NCBI GenBank assembly: GCA_016165875.1 | Contig: JABBOT010000002.1 | Span: 39,335,868 to 39,399,867, forward strand | Direction of reading: 5' to 3' | Source: Acanthopleura granulata | Lineage: Eukaryota; Mollusca; Polyplacophora; Chitonida; Chitonidae | Length of the DNA: 64,000 nt | Shown: positions 1 to 14,129 of the stretch, piece by piece | How the letters are laid out: each line of letters opens with the position of its first letter | How positions within the stretch are numbered: the first letter of the stretch is position 1 | Position numbers and translations under genes: made by a program | Notes under the pieces: generated by a model | The model's database searches: none | What the model saw: the letters and a program-made list of their open reading frames with translations, nothing else | Told to the model about the DNA's origin: nothing

Positions 1-1159
1 TAAAAAAAAATCCAATGATGGTATATGCCATTTTTTACATGTCACTGGCCTAGAATTACTGTGCCGTGTTGTTATCCTATTTAACACATGTATACAAAAT
101 AACACGAAAGAGACATTCCTGTGCATGTAGACCCGGTGTGAGAGTGTCATTCTGGGTTATGGTTCTTTATACGTAAACAGTAAACACATTGTTAACTCAC
201 AGCCTAAAGAGGATCACTTCAAACTCGACTCATGTCTAAGACTTTAAAACTGGCAAATATTTGTACATCTTCGTGTTGGCCGATGCACAAGGAGAATAGG
301 AAGACTAAGCCTGTTGTGATTGGGCTGCGCCTTTTCTGGCATCTTTATAGGTGAATTCCAAAGTAAGACAAGGCCCACAAACATCAAGAGAAGAAGAGCT
401 CGGTTGTCGTCTTTTTAAGCCGACCGTGATCTGATTTCCTTATGTTTGCTGAGTACAAAAAGTACTGTGCCCCCTCCATCTCCGTGGCTGACTTCTCGTA
501 TGATGATAGGGTTGCTACAGTATTGGTTTTCAGTAAATTACGTGATGTGATAATTGGTTGAAAGTTTAGAATTGTTGCCTTTCCCACGCAGAGCCCTCAT
601 GAAAGAAAAAGTGTGTAGTTTGATTACATGATTACTTGCAATGCATTGGGTGGTCACGACTTACCTGACGTATTTTGTTGTCTTCAACAAATGTGATGTA
701 GAGTATGCAATACGTTGATTGTCCACGTGTACTTGTTGTTTTATTTTTGTGGTTTGAGGTTAGAGAATGCACGCTGAAGTAAAGGTGGCGGGCGACACCT
801 TGTTCTGTTTATGACCTCAGGTATCACATGGTAATCTCTGCTACGTTTTCAGTTTCAATAATTCCGCACTGTGACTCTTTTATATCAGACAAACTACACA
901 TGAATTATTTAGAAAACCACACAACTAAATATTTTATATTTGGTTTGAAAAAATCGTCTTTCAGAATGAGAGCTCTGATGTCTTGTATCTTATTGGTGGT
1001 TCATTTCGCCCTATACGAAGTGTACCTTGGTGAGACTCCACATCAAAGAAGCGCATGTGCAGTTCAAGTACTTGTGTTTAGTATTTGATCTGAACGGCAA
1101 CCATGAACTTCCAGCTGCGAATTTGATTCGGATTTATGTCTTAGAGAATTGATTTATAT
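1..1159. other. No recognisable feature
   Basis: AT-rich DNA. The open frames at 384-587 (minus) and 828-1088 (plus) show no family motif and are of chance length. Confidence 0.6.
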
Positions 1160-1345
1160 CTTATAACTGACTGATTGATTGATTGTTTGCTGTTTTGCGT
1201 CTTATACTCGATAACTGTTTACTCACACGATGGCGTCTAGTAAATGATGGATGTGGGGAACCCGGTGTGGCTGAGATAAACCACCGACCTGTGGCAAGTC
1301 ACATTGGTGAACTTTCCTTATTGGAGGAAGGCTAGTGGTTGCTAC
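1160..1345 (-). mobile_element. SINE-like tail fragment
   Basis: Tandem GATT repeats are followed by TGTTTTGCGTCTTATACTCGAT, then ACTCACACGATGGCGTC and GATGTGGGGAACCCGGTGTGG. This is the layout of the minus-strand SINE tail module at 45.4 kb with considerable change. The rest (to about 1345) resembles no other part of the window. It is a truncated or related-family copy; the limits are approximate. Confidence 0.5.
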
Positions 1346-4300
1346 AGACCTTTATAGATGACTACATCAAGTAGCACTGCATATCGCTTCTTGTTATCAA
1401 GACCTTGTCAAAAATGGACTCACGAACATCGTAGAAACAGATGACAAAAAATGGCACTAAACCCATCTCTCTTGTGACATAGCAATCAAATATACTGCTT
1501 CTTGGCCACTCGACCGCGGCCATGTTTTCATAATTGAAGACTAATAGCAATTAGCATATACACATGTATTGTTCATCCCCATTGGTCGTACTGCGTCTGT
1601 GTGTGTTTGGCTTCGTTAATGACAGAGAGGAAAACGAAGAAAACTGAGGCTTGATAAATGTAGAAACAGATAAGTGATGAAAAAACAAACGGATCAACAG
1701 TTAGAACGCAGTTCTGAGAGGGCGATAGATATTCATCACTGGCTATGTAATGCAAGCTACCAAAGGTTATAGTTCCGTGATGGTTTGTTCTTTTGCAATT
1801 CCGGTACACCTTGGTGCATTTCAGGCATTGGTAAATCTTGAAGACAAGGATTTATTTGAGTAGAGGACAAGTAAGAAATCTACACACCTAGTCGCTGATA
1901 TGATGTAAGTACAGTGTACAAAGATTAGCAGCACTTTAAGCTCACAGCCTACAGACCACAGAAAGTTCTTTTTTCTGTCCATTATTGCTGATTCGTGTGG
2001 TGTCTGCTAGAAAAACCCATTAGGAGCGAAAAAAGCCAAAAAGTTTTTTGCATCATTCGATAGCACTGTCAAGAGTTGTTGACTTTCGGCTCGCAACAAC
2101 TTAATTTATCAATCAGAATAAAAAAAACCCATTACCTCAACTATAATTTTATTTTCGAAAGTTCAGCCAATGAATTGACGTCCCTAGGGGGGCGGTAAGC
2201 TTGAATAATTTAGGGACGTAAGGCTGGATCTCCGATCGTCCAACCCTGTCTAGCCCTCTTCGTACCCAATCCGGCTGCTTAATGTAGTTAGATCAGCAGC
2301 AATCGTTTTAGGCAGGAGAGCGTGTGGAAAGCATAATAAGTTTTATTTCGGTTAGAAATGTGATCCACTCTTTCGTCCTTGACAAATCGGATCAGGGAAG
2401 AGAGCTCTGCTTTATCTGTATATACAGATATACCCGGCGGTGACTTCCTAAAGGGGTTTGTGGACATCTCAGAGTTCTGACAGGAGCATCGCACTTTTAC
2501 ACGATAATCTCTGTTGACACGGAAATATGCGTACATGTAACAGTCGGGTATCCATTGTTTCAATGACTATTGTCAGCTTTTAAAAAATGTCCCTTAATAC
2601 CAAAGTTACATTAAGCCAGTGGGATATTAACATCAAAAGCTCGGGATGTTTTAACTAAATTAAACCGAACAATGATCATCGCGAGGGGAAAAGACTTGAC
2701 ACAGGCGTGCACTATTATGTATAGATATTTATAGTACCTTTGATGTAGGATTCTTTTAAATCTCGCGTACCTCCATAGAACAACGCCCAGGGAGGCCAAT
2801 GCAACACCAAATATAGCTTTCTGTTAACGTTTGCTGGAGTTCTTTGTGTCGATGAGAATAAACGTTGGGGATATAACGAAGTTATCGCTGGGTAATCGGA
2901 GAGGAGCGGGTCGCACAATCAAGAAATAAACAAACAGACAGGAAATGACAGCCATGCGCGACACTGACATTTGTATTCTCTAGCTAGCCTTATGGGTGAT
3001 AAAGTTTTCCAAAAATAATCACATTTGGCGAGGCAATTTACGAAAAGCGTTCAAAGGTGAAACGGGCCGAATTGCTTCTGTTGAAATGATCTGAAGATCA
3101 TATAATGGTTTCTGGGGATCGGTCAGCGCCGAAGAGTTCAGCCGCCACGTCGTTATTCTAGATCAGTGAGTTTGTCCACACGATTACTGAATGAATTGGT
3201 AAGCGGCATCAGCAAGTAAATTCCAATGAACGTTTGTTGCGTACATCACTATCACTTAAATGCTGATGGCATTCCCTTGTCATTAAAGTTAACGGTCTGC
3301 ATGGATTGGGCCGACCTCTGAGCATCGAATAGCAATGTGGTAAACACATTTATTGGGCCAAACCTTGTACACAGTCGTCGAACAATTTCGAGTCGTTTAT
3401 CATACTTCAGTTTACACCACATAGAAAGTCTTTTTAGATGTTGCTTTCTTTTCTCAATTTTGTAACGTGTGGCAAAGCCCTATAAGATACTGGTTGGTTT
3501 CCCAATATGATGCTGGTCAGAAAAGTCATTTAGTAATATAGGATACTGTTTTGGTTTTACAATTTATTATTGACAGGAAAGTCATCTAGGTTACTGTTTA
3601 AAATTAGAAATGTGTTTTGGTTACCCAGTTTACCTATTTAGCATTCTCTTTCCCAATTCGGTAATGGATATTCCGACTGTTTGATGGTTTTATCGTTTTG
3701 CTTCCTTGTACCATCAAATAAATTCCCAAATAAATCCACAAAATGATTTAGTATTTTTTTTATCATCAACTCTGGAGCGAACTCTGGCGAAATATTTGTG
3801 ATTTTATTTTACTTTTCTATTTTACTATACTACCGCCTTACATTAGGCATGTCTATAGTTATGATAGTCTCCAGTCCATCGTCTAGCGTACATCCTGTAA
3901 GCGAAACAACGTACACGGAAACGACCTGTCGCCCCAATATATGCAAGCCTCCGTCCACGACGCCTTACTGAAGAGGAAAATTTCAGGGCTTAATATGTCA
4001 TAAACCATTTCCTCCAACATAAACATTATTGAGTACATTTAGTTGTGTAATAAAACTGTCAGGAGGGTCTTCTTTCGTTATCACCGTCTCGGTGTCCTGC
4101 ATTTAGAATCTGCTGGCGTCCACGCTGTAATGATTGCCATGGCTATAATCAAAGTTAGCAGCGATTTAGACTTGATACCCGAAACGTACCAGACAGGTAC
4201 GGACCGTTTTGTCGCCTGGGTTGGATTTGCTTGTGAATATCACCGCAAATTAATCAGTGCCTTGGACTAGAATCCGGTTTAATGCGTCCAGTTTCGTCTC

Positions 4301-6354
4301 ACGTTCGACAATCTTTCTCGTTGAGATAGCTCAACTCATTCGCCATTTTGTTGTAATCTTAGAATCTCGCCTAAACCTCATTGACATTTAGCTAACGGCA
4401 CTGGATGCGTCTGGTCGTGAGAAACGAAAGTAATCAGGGCTTAATAACAATTAAATAAGTACTGGTAACGTACGATCTGTTCTGAAAGCAGTCTAGATCA
4501 TTGCCCACACATGCATATATGCATGGTTGTCACGCATGCGCAATTCCCATGAAATCATGTTGACCTCCATTCACTGATCAACATGTGTAGGCTCACACAT
4601 TAGGAATGTACTGCTGATAGAATGAAACAGAATTCGCCAATGAGAAACATCCCCAATGAAAACAACGTTGGTGACATTTTGGTGACCGTCTGACATTTGT
4701 TTTTCTCGTCACAGAATCCTGGAAGTCATGTTGACCTTATTAGGCAGTGTAGACGAGCTACACTAATGAAGCTAACTGTGCTTGTTATATTTCGTCATAA
4801 AATGAATTTATAAGGCAATGTGCAGGTTGTTTATGACGCAACCAACAGCCAACAATTTAATAGGTCCATTAGGTTTTACCGCGGTTTCAAAAGCATAAAC
4901 GCCCCAAGTTTTGTCCCATGAGTGTAATCTCCATCTAAGATGTTGGGTAGATGTTGCCGTAAAACTGCTAGAAAGGTACGAAGAAGACCAGGCACGAGTA
5001 AAGCCAGTTTCGATGACAATGTGATGTAACCTAGTCTATTCCAAGACCATTCTCTACAGTGAAATAAGGTAGTGGTAAAACAAAATTACGAGGTGAAATT
5101 ATCTTGGGGATGCATTGATAAGAAATTGAATTAGCTCGAAATGAAAAATCACGTGGATCACAATTCATCATGGACGTTGAAAGGAGTTGCTGAGGAGAAC
5201 TGAGAGCGATAAGAATGGGTCAATGATGTCGGAAAAAGACCAACCGGGAAAAAGGAATAAAATTGCTTCCTGGCACCAAACAAAAGCTCTGCTTAATAGT
5301 TCTGTAGAATTCCTTTCCACTCGGCTTTAATAGAAGACGTGACAGCTCTTGTTCACTGACACGAGCAACTTTTACGGATTGGTTCGGAGCCATATTGAGA
5401 TTACTGTAAACAATTCGCTTTGGCAGTAAAAAGCGTGTCATTAACCCAACGTGTCCGAGTAAACCATTATAAATGTTTGCCAGTGTTTACGTTAAGAGGG
5501 AAGTAAAATCGCCAAGTTATGACTACCCCTGTACGTGTTGTTCCGTGACACGCTTGGTAATAGAGGAGAAGACTGATCCCAGACTAACTGGGGGCTGGAT
5601 GAAAGCGATGCTGCACAGGGAGCGAAGATATCCCAGGGACATTTCTGATAAACATGTCTGAAACACACGTCTACATTTATGCCTGTGTGGACAAGTACTT
5701 GCATTTGCTTGGTCCCAAAGAGATATAAATGTCAAAATAACTTTAAGCAAAACTCGACAACCAAACTTTAAGCAAAACTCGGCAACCAAACCAGAAAATA
5801 AACGGATGACCAAGAAAAGAAATCACGTTATTGAGTATAAAACAGTATGCGAGTAACGGTGTAATAAAATATCTAAAACTTTCAAAAAGTGTTTCTCTTT
5901 AATCTGTTGCTTCGTTTCATATAACTATAGCATGTTCCATGCATCAATCAGACTTTGACAGTGACAAATATTGAATTTACTGTACTATAATTGACCTATT
6001 TAAACATATTATTAACGAATGGCCGAAGCTGGCCGTGGCTGATTGAACCTTGACCAAGAAGAACGCGAAGTCGAATCCAGCTCAGGCTATCTCTCGGCTG
6101 AAGTTTTGTCAGGTACCCAGCCTTTTGCGGCTGTTTTTCTCCGGACTCCGTCTGGTTTCCACTCTGATAAATCTGATAACCATCATATAATTGAATTATT
6201 TTTCTATATGGCGATAAAATCCACCACATTAAATAAGCTATACACAATGCTTTACAGCAGATTACTTAGGTAATAATTCACTAGAATTATTAGACACATA
6301 GTACAATTAATAATTTTTTATGGCCATGAAGTACATAATAATTCTGTTGAACGG
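1346..6354. other. Intergenic, no gene seen
   Basis: Only short frames occur here. The three overlapping frames at 5473-5813 lie on both strands and match nothing known. It contains the 25-bp duplication at 5741 and a perfect 16-bp palindrome CATGCATATATGCATG at 4510-4525. Confidence 0.6.
5741..5790. repeat. 25-bp tandem duplication
   Basis: CTTTAAGCAAAACTCG(A/G)CAACCAAA occurs twice in direct succession with one mismatch. It is a local slippage-type duplication. Confidence 0.9.
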
Positions 6355-7355
6355 TGTTACGAGCCCCGTCTTTAAGATCTTGTATTATATTTTGTTTATT
6401 TGTTTTGCCCAAACGGGTCAGTGTCTGACCTACATTTTCCCCTCTGTGTACGTTGTAGCACCGGAATTCAGGCGCGCGTCTTCGAAGCTTCTGTGTATAT
6501 GAGTTTCGTGTGATTGTACACAAAGCGTACATTCTGGAATGATGGACCCATGTTGTAAACATGTTTACGATCAAGCCATCCAGAATTTTCTTTACGTTAG
6601 TATATAAATATGAGGGACGAAGTCAGAAGTTTCCCAGTCATTTTACTCAAGCCCATTTGAGTGTAGTTATATTAACCCTCGTCCATTTAGTAGGATTTTG
6701 TGGGATTTGGAGAGACCGGCTTTCATGCCAGTCGACGTATGTCAGTTTGTACTCCATTTTTCTGCACGTGGCACTTGTGAATTTGTGTTTCGCTACTTGC
6801 TAATTTTCTGTGACGTTATTTTGGAGCTTGTATCGCTCATTGTCTCTTTGTGCGATTACGTACTTTTCATCCAGTTTATCCTGAATGTAACATTGTGTAT
6901 ATTCCCGAGGACTAAAACTTACATCGCCAGCATCAAGGACGCTGTTGTCAACCGGTCAGCCCAGGAAATTTGCATCTTGCCGGGGAGTTGGGATATAGAC
7001 CGGCGTACCATGCCCACTGCTGTTTGTCACTTACAGGACTGTCATCCTGCGATTCGAGAATTCCCAAGAACTGTGGGTTCTATATTTATGTGGACTGACT
7101 TGCCTTTGGAAGCCGCAATATCCCATCCGGATTTGGACGCTTTCACCAGTAAGAAACTACATATATTTTTGTAATTATCTGTATTGTTTTTGTGTATTAT
7201 TGTCAGTTGTACTATTTGTCTATTTCGTTCAAATAAATGTATTGAACTTATTCAACCTTCTTTGTGTTTCTTTCTTTGATCCTGCCTATCGCTGCGTGAG
7301 AGTTGAACAAGCCAATTGTTTTATCATTTTCCTCTCCGAAAGTGGTACCTTTACA
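6355..7355 (+). mobile_element. Solo LTR, copy 1
   Basis: This roughly 1-kb element starts TGTTACGAG and ends CCTTTACA (TG...CA), and is flanked by the 4-bp duplication ACGG on both sides. A TATAAATA lies at 6603 and an AATAAA at 7232, in promoter and poly(A) positions for a plus-strand LTR. The second copy at 35.1-36.1 kb is alignable along its length. No primer-binding site, polypurine tract or gag-pol sequence adjoins it, so it is a solo LTR left by recombination. Short duplications of this size fit Gypsy-like elements. The reading frame within it (6698-7174) is not a recognisable protein. Confidence 0.75.
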
Positions 7356-10300
7356 ACGGAATAAAGCTATCTCTCTATAAGCGAATAAAACCGTTCCACC
7401 GTATTTTATAATCACGTTATGGTAATGAATCAGCTATAGTGACATTTGAGAGGGCGGCGCTAGACACTATTGAAATACATTATCGAATGTTGTCTTCACA
7501 TAAATCAGCTAATAAATGAAATCTAAAATAGTCCACTCATTGTCGTAATGTAACCAAATATAAAATGCAAAATGGCGTGATTTCAGACTTATTGGTATTT
7601 ACAACGTATCTGTTATTTATATTTCGCCAACATTACTAACATCTGTCGAATTTTGCTATCACATTCATATGTCCTTTACGGATTGAATTCTTCATTTAAA
7701 AAAAATAACATAAAAAAAAATTAATAAAACAAAAAAAAACTAAACAAACGAAAAAAGGAATCAGAGCACAAAAAAGAAAAATTCTGTATTTCGTCTTAAG
7801 TTGAAGACACAGAGAACAGCCATATTTATACTATCATTATTTTGTTCTGCATATATGATTTTTCTGAGGTCTGATCTATAGACATGTGTCACCGCTGTCT
7901 TACTTTGGTGACTGTTAAAATGGATTTTCTTAGGAGTTACTTTGCTGATCAATTATGCCAAGCTACTCAGTTTACCAGTCAGGTTTCGATAGCCACCAGA
8001 TAGTGATGGCGGCAGAAATCTTCTACATGACATCTCTCGTCGAAAATACTCTGGCCTTTACTAATTAACAGTTTGATGGGCAGACTTGAGTGCTGGTGGA
8101 TAGTAGTGGCATCTTTGAGCGTTCAGGAAGGTATTTATGGGATAATGTGAAAATCATCACATTCATCAGAAATGAAGAACGGATCAGTGTTGGAAGGTGA
8201 CGCTGTGCATCCCAGTTCACGGTGGATCAGCCGCCATTTTCAGGCAGGAATTTGGTCGTGTTGTAGTAGTTTTCTTTCTTATATATACATATCTGACCAC
8301 GACCATATACGTGAAATGATATCGAGTATACTGTTCATTAGCTTAATAAAGAGACACCATAAATGAGCATTTGTCGATGGAATAATCAAATTTACCGCAA
8401 GACATCTGGTTTAGACACCTCGAGATGCATTCATCTTGCATACTTATATGCAATTGCCATTTTGTCGTTTACTCTGTGCTCATTTTAAAATTCCCTGTTT
8501 TCCTTAACTTTGTGTTCACTTACGGTGTATTTATAAACATTTCAAAACACTCATAATGTGTGAGTTACAACAGTTGGCAGTGACAGGCAAAATGGTCCTG
8601 GCTTTCGCATAGAGAAACAAGTTGACTGGATTAGGTTGATGCGGCGTTCCTCTTTGCTAATCAGCTTCTCGGACTGACGCTGTGCAGAGGAGCATCTTCG
8701 CCAGCTTTCGGAGGGTAATTCCATTCGGTCCAGTGCTCAGAAAATCCGAGCTCACGGTCCAATAGAGCGCCTAGCCCTCTCAAGGGATTTATTATGCCGC
8801 ATCGGTTGATAATGTAACCTGTGGCTATGAACTTAAAGATAAGACTGATAGGTATGTCAGGCCTGTGCTATGGTTAATAAAGTAGTTATCTGTCCTTCGC
8901 ACAAATAACAAATAAAGCAAACAGAAAATGGATGGCAGGACATTGGTGAGTGACTGGAATGGTCGGAGTGGCTGTCTGACCAGGCTGACCACAGTGACCG
9001 ACTGACCACACAGGCCGGTTGTTAGATGGATTGTCCATCAGCACCGATGGTGTTGTTTACACCTTGTTAGGATACTGCATCAGACAATTTTGGTTAAACT
9101 GACGAATACAGGTTTCCCGAAGTTCCTATTTAACACTTAAGGCACTATATCTGTATTGTTGTTTCGACATTTTTGCAAGCCTTCAGATACCAGTATTATA
9201 AGGCTGTCAAATTAATTGCGCCAGTTTGCGATTACTGAGTCACGTATTGACAAGCTGGTTTCGGCAAGGAGCATATTCGGTACTGTGTCTGATGTGTTTC
9301 GAATCCTCCAGGCATGACACTTCGTGTTCTTAGATCGCTTTGTAAAGTGCGGTTTATGCCCATTGGAGACTTGATATTCTTCAAAATTAAAGACGCTTTC
9401 TTGTGTAGTACAGCAGGACATCTCTGATAAAAGCTGACGTAAAAATACAAATTTGCGTATATCACCGTATTTGTGTGACCAGACACCACTAATAAATATT
9501 CTTCGCTCTTTCGGGGTTTGCTATACATGCTGTATAAAATATGTTTGCATATTTGTACACCATTGGAGCGATCGGAACATTCTAAGAAAGGATTTTAAAT
9601 GAACAATACACACAAGTGCAAAGCACAAAACTAGCCTTTAATATAATAGTATATATCGGCTGATACATTTCAAACGGTTTGGTTTTCGAGAGGAAATAGG
9701 ATTATTACGATGCTATGAATTATGCTAAGAATGTCTTCAAGTCATGTGTGCTCCTCCTGCCTACAACACCGAGAGCCTCCATTTCACGCAGGACAGCGGT
9801 CAGATGAACTCGAAGTTCACCTACAGCGGGATGACAACGCACCGTGTAAAGTCCTGCATGGGAAGTGGGAGTTTCTCAACTTTTGTCAGCCAGTACGCGT
9901 AACTTTTGATATTTAGGTAATATAAAGGAAATCACATTCACTGTGAACGTTGCAAATATGCCACCTCCGCTCCCGGTGTAATGAGAAACACTAGCTGTAA
10001 TCAATCATGGCTCAAAACGCGGTGTTCTCCCATGTGTTGTTTGTCTTGATACATGTATTGTTTGTGTTTCTGTAGGTGATTCTTAGTTCGACAAGTACCC
10101 TGTGAAAACTGGCGCCAGTGATGTGTGAGGAGAGCCGGGAGACCAGAGTGGATTGTATATCCTGAAGCTGTAGTTTGTATGTTTTAATTGTTATTCTTAG
10201 GCCTGTTGGACTACCGCTTGACGTCAGATATGTACCTGGAGAGAGGCTGCAGTTTGTATCGGTCTCTGATTGGATTCCTGAAGCCATAAACTTCATCAGT

Positions 10301-10984
10301 GAAGTATATTAAAGTATATTTTAGATCGGTGTAACATTGGATTCAAATAATTAAATTTATTCACTTATTTATTTGTTTGTTCGTTTATTTCTTTTATTTG
10401 TTTGTTTGTGAATTTATATATTTCTTTATCCATTTATTTAACTCGAGTGTGCGTAAATCATTCGGACGGCAAGCACTTAATTCATGTCTCTGATTGAGTG
10501 GGCGTTTAATGCCTGTCTCAGGATTGTTCACTTTTATGCCGGCCGCGGTCAGGTGTGTGGGTGGAAGACATTTTCTAGACTTTCGTTTTACGCCTTTTAC
10601 AAGATTTTTTCTATTATAACCGGTGAGGTTTTTGTGGAAGCGCGTTGAAGAGAGCATTGCATTTGGCCATCTTCCGTCATATAGCTGGCCAGATTCGAAC
10701 ACCGCTTATACGTCATTGATGAGGTATGGAAAAAGTCTGCTTAAACCATTTGCTTAAATCAGCAAAGGATTTATTAACTTTTAGCTGCGACAAGCAAATC
10801 TATGAGAGGACTACATTGTTGTTTTTGTTGCTCTACCTTTGGCATCCCTCTTGTCCTTGGTCGTGAAGTGCATGGTTGAATTGTGTAACAGTTTGAGAGA
10901 AGACACTGGTCATTTTCACCTTGTTATGTTTCGTGTTATATTTCGGAATAGACACATCTAGCAAACCTGAAATCCGTGCCGAAC
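7356..10984. other. Intergenic, no gene seen
   Basis: It holds an A-rich stretch at 7695-7790 and the simple repeat at 10353. The frames at 9212-9528 and 10394-10702 (minus) have no known domain. Confidence 0.6.
10353..10440. repeat. TTTATTTG/TTTGTTTG simple repeat
   Basis: An interrupted run of TTTA, TTTG and TTTC four-base units, without coding or structural features. Confidence 0.8.
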
Positions 10985-11275
10985 CAGCACGGGATGAGTT
11001 CGAGGCTGTAGCCTCACTAACTAGAATCTGTTCTCCTGAAAGGGAAACAACACTACTTGCGACTGCCAGAACCTAGCTCAGTAGTTAGAATCCGATCTCT
11101 TGAAAGAGAAACAGCGTGTTTTTAGATTGCCAGGACCTAATTCACTGGTTAGAATCTGATCTAAGAGAAACAAGGCTACTTGCCACTGCCAGAACTTAGC
11201 TTACATATTTCGAATCTGATCTCCTGAAACAGAACCAACGCGTTTTTCGACGGCCAGGACCCGGACACCAAGGAA
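10985..11275. repeat. Tandem repeat, about 64 bp, alternating unit types
   Basis: The landmark AGAATCTGATCTCCTGAAA recurs near 11023, 11087, 11151 and 11211. Odd units continue with CTACTTGCGACTGCCAGAAC and even units with GCGTGTTTTTAGATTGCCAG. The array is therefore a dimer repeated with a period of about 126 bases. About four units are visible. Confidence 0.8.
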
Positions 11276-14001
11276 TTCTTCACTACTACATGCCTGTGCA
11301 AATCAGTCAGGTTGTTCGATTTGTTGGACCTACCTTTAATTTAGTCCAAATTATTGTTAGTTAAAATCTGACTGTTTTTGAAGCATGTTAATGTGTATGT
11401 ATATGTGATCAATCAGAATTATTTACTAAATTTAAAATGATTTCCCAATTGCAAACTAAAACATGGGTATAGTGTACAAATGGGAAAATAGACGCATTCT
11501 TATTATACTTTTAAACGAGCTTTCGTATTTATTCATAAACACCACGAAAGCGATGAATTCAAGAGTTTATTGCAGTAGACATGTGACATGTTTGCATAAT
11601 TAATAATGTTGTGCATATTTAAAAAAAAATCACTTGCAATCCAATAAACATTTCTTGTAAAATATCAAAATGTGTAAAAAGAGTTTACTATATGTAACAA
11701 TGTCACATGTTCATTATAAAAAAACTCATCTCTTTAATCACTGGCAGTTCACTTTTGGTGTTGCACTATTCCATGTTTTTATTTTATTACCTGTGACAAA
11801 ATGGTATACATGTACAAGCTACAAACTCGTTTCATGAGACTAGAAACCTTTCAAACCATTAGGTAATAAACACACTCGTACTAACGAGATGGAAGTTAGC
11901 AAATAAATAATACCACGTAAATCGACAAAAATGCGGTGTTCGGACATGAACTGCTCTGGATGGAAAGCGACTCACCGCTTCACAAAGCATTGCAACAGAA
12001 GCAATTTGTCCCAGGTAACGAGGACATGTAAATTTGTGTTACCGGATACGTAATTACCAATCTCGGCGTCGTGCTATCCGCCTTGTTATCTGACAATGCA
12101 CATAATTCAGCAGCACCGTGTTATTGAACTAGTCTTATTTTTGTCTTTTTTCTTTCGTACTTGTTAACAAAGTGGATTGGATGTGAAACAAAATACTATT
12201 TGCCTTTTGTATTGTCTTACATAAGTATTTTTCCGCAGTGGCAGGACCAGACTTTCCCTTTTTACGGTGGAAAGCACGCGCTTCTTAGCGATAAATCCGG
12301 TGCATCCAGGTAACACTTTCTCTATAATGGGTACATTCATGCACTGACGAAGTGTTTGGAGTGGTTTGCCGGCGTACCGTAAGGAGTCCGGAAGGCGATA
12401 TGGCGTAGTTCTTTTACCATACTTTGTGTCTCAGCTGTTATGGAACCAGACACAGAGCTTTGTTGCATATCAGGGCCAATTAAGAATTGATCCCCGAAGT
12501 GAGCGGCCAGTGACGGACGTGCCGTTGTCGGCCGGTTGTCTGTTCATCACCACTCGGCAACAATGACACTATTCGCCGGGCGGTCACAGCATCAAGGACA
12601 CCGACTGATTACTGTTTTGCTGAGGGGCAAGTATGCACTACGCATTGGGCACCAACCAGGGTGAGACGACAACTCGGCCACGTGTATTCTTCTGATCAAT
12701 GAGAGGAGACAGGTGGCCATCCTTCAGACAATATCAACACAAAACGGTTGACTTTGGTTAATGCGAGAGAAGTCTGGTTGTGACTTGTATCTTTTCGCCA
12801 TGTTGAGCGGTTGATGACACAGCCATATGTTGGTGAAGCTATTTCCAGTGTATAGCTAGACAGCCTTTTCTCTCTCACATCGCTTGGAGGCACGGGAGCT
12901 GATGGAATAGGTCCCTCTAGCTGTGTAGCGGTGGCAGACGATCTTGACGGGCCATTAGTAACGATGACTGAAATAATTCATCTTGTGCATTGTACATTCA
13001 CACCAATAATGTACCGCCAGTTTGACAAGAATGCAATGAAGGACTGTTATCAGAAAGCGCTATTACGCCATGTTTTTAGATATGGGATAACAATTTCCGT
13101 TACACACATTTCGTATGAGTGGACGAAAAACAGAAATCGCTTTATTTTTCCTTTACACTTTAGAAACGCAAGAAGGAGTTTTTATGCATCTAACAACAAA
13201 AGAAACAGTTTCAGCTTTCTTTGTCAAAATAATGAAATACCTAAATAATAAATAAAGAAATACCTATCTATACCTAACCCTGTCGAAATTTGATCTTGCC
13301 TTGTTCGGTTGTAAACCGCCTGGATTTAACTCAATGGCATCATTCAGTGGCAATGATAATGTCTTTCTGACCATTAAATGAGCCTCCAGAGAAGGGCACC
13401 ATTGCGAACTAAACCCTAGGTAGCCGGCAGTCAACTGAATAATCCTCGTGGGAAGGTGTTATGTGACATGCATCCTGATTGCATGATTTCGTTTTCGCTT
13501 GCTCATGTAATAAGCCCAGATGAAAAGAGTAAATTGCTGGATCAGAAAACATTCTAAATTAGGCTTTCATCTATGAGAGAAAAAACCCTTATTTAGTTGC
13601 GGAAGAGTGTTTTCGTGGATTGTATAGGATGCCTAATTGCAGGCATTGGCGTTATTAGATTGTCGTAAGTCGCCTATTCTGCTGACGGCATCATGACAAG
13701 CTAGGCCTAGGGGGCACCTCAATAGGCCATCAGCAAACACATCGAAAAATCGAAGAAAGAAATTCCGCGAGATGTTCATGCATGGAAACTGTTAAATGGC
13801 TTCATTCTCCATTCTGAGTTTCGGCTGTGGCTTATAGTCAGGAGGTTTGTCAGATAACAGGCGATTGTCGATGCATTACTCCGGTCACTTCGGTTCTCAT
13901 AAACCCGACAGGCCTCAAAGAATTTAAAAAAACGCTGAGAACGGCGTGAATTAACCAGTTAATCAACCAAACAATCAAATGAATGAGTGAACGAGTGACT
14001 G
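11276..14001. other. Intergenic, no gene seen
   Basis: The longest frame (12931-13248, plus, 105 codons) lacks any family motif and has no convincing splice context. Confidence 0.6.
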
Positions 14002-14021
14002 AATTAATGAACCAAACATTG

Positions 14022-14058
<37 letters not shown>

Positions 14059-14090
14059 GTCAGTCAGTTAATCTATCAATCAATAAACCT
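14002..14090. repeat. AATC microsatellite
   Basis: Consecutive AATC units run through 14025-14060 and continue as CAGT and ATCT variants. Similar four-base drift (AATGAATGAGTGAACGAG) precedes it from about 13975. It is simple-sequence DNA. Confidence 0.9.
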
Positions 14091-14129
14091 CAGGCCCAGG
14101 GTGAGACGACAGTACGATCAGCTGTTTCC

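Noticed and set aside
6698..7174. 158-codon frame as a gene
   Set aside because: It lies within the LTR; the homologous LTR at 35 kb has only disrupted frames, and there is no known domain.
13990..14090. CRISPR-like array
   Set aside because: It is a four-base microsatellite; there are no spaced repeats, and the genome is eukaryotic.
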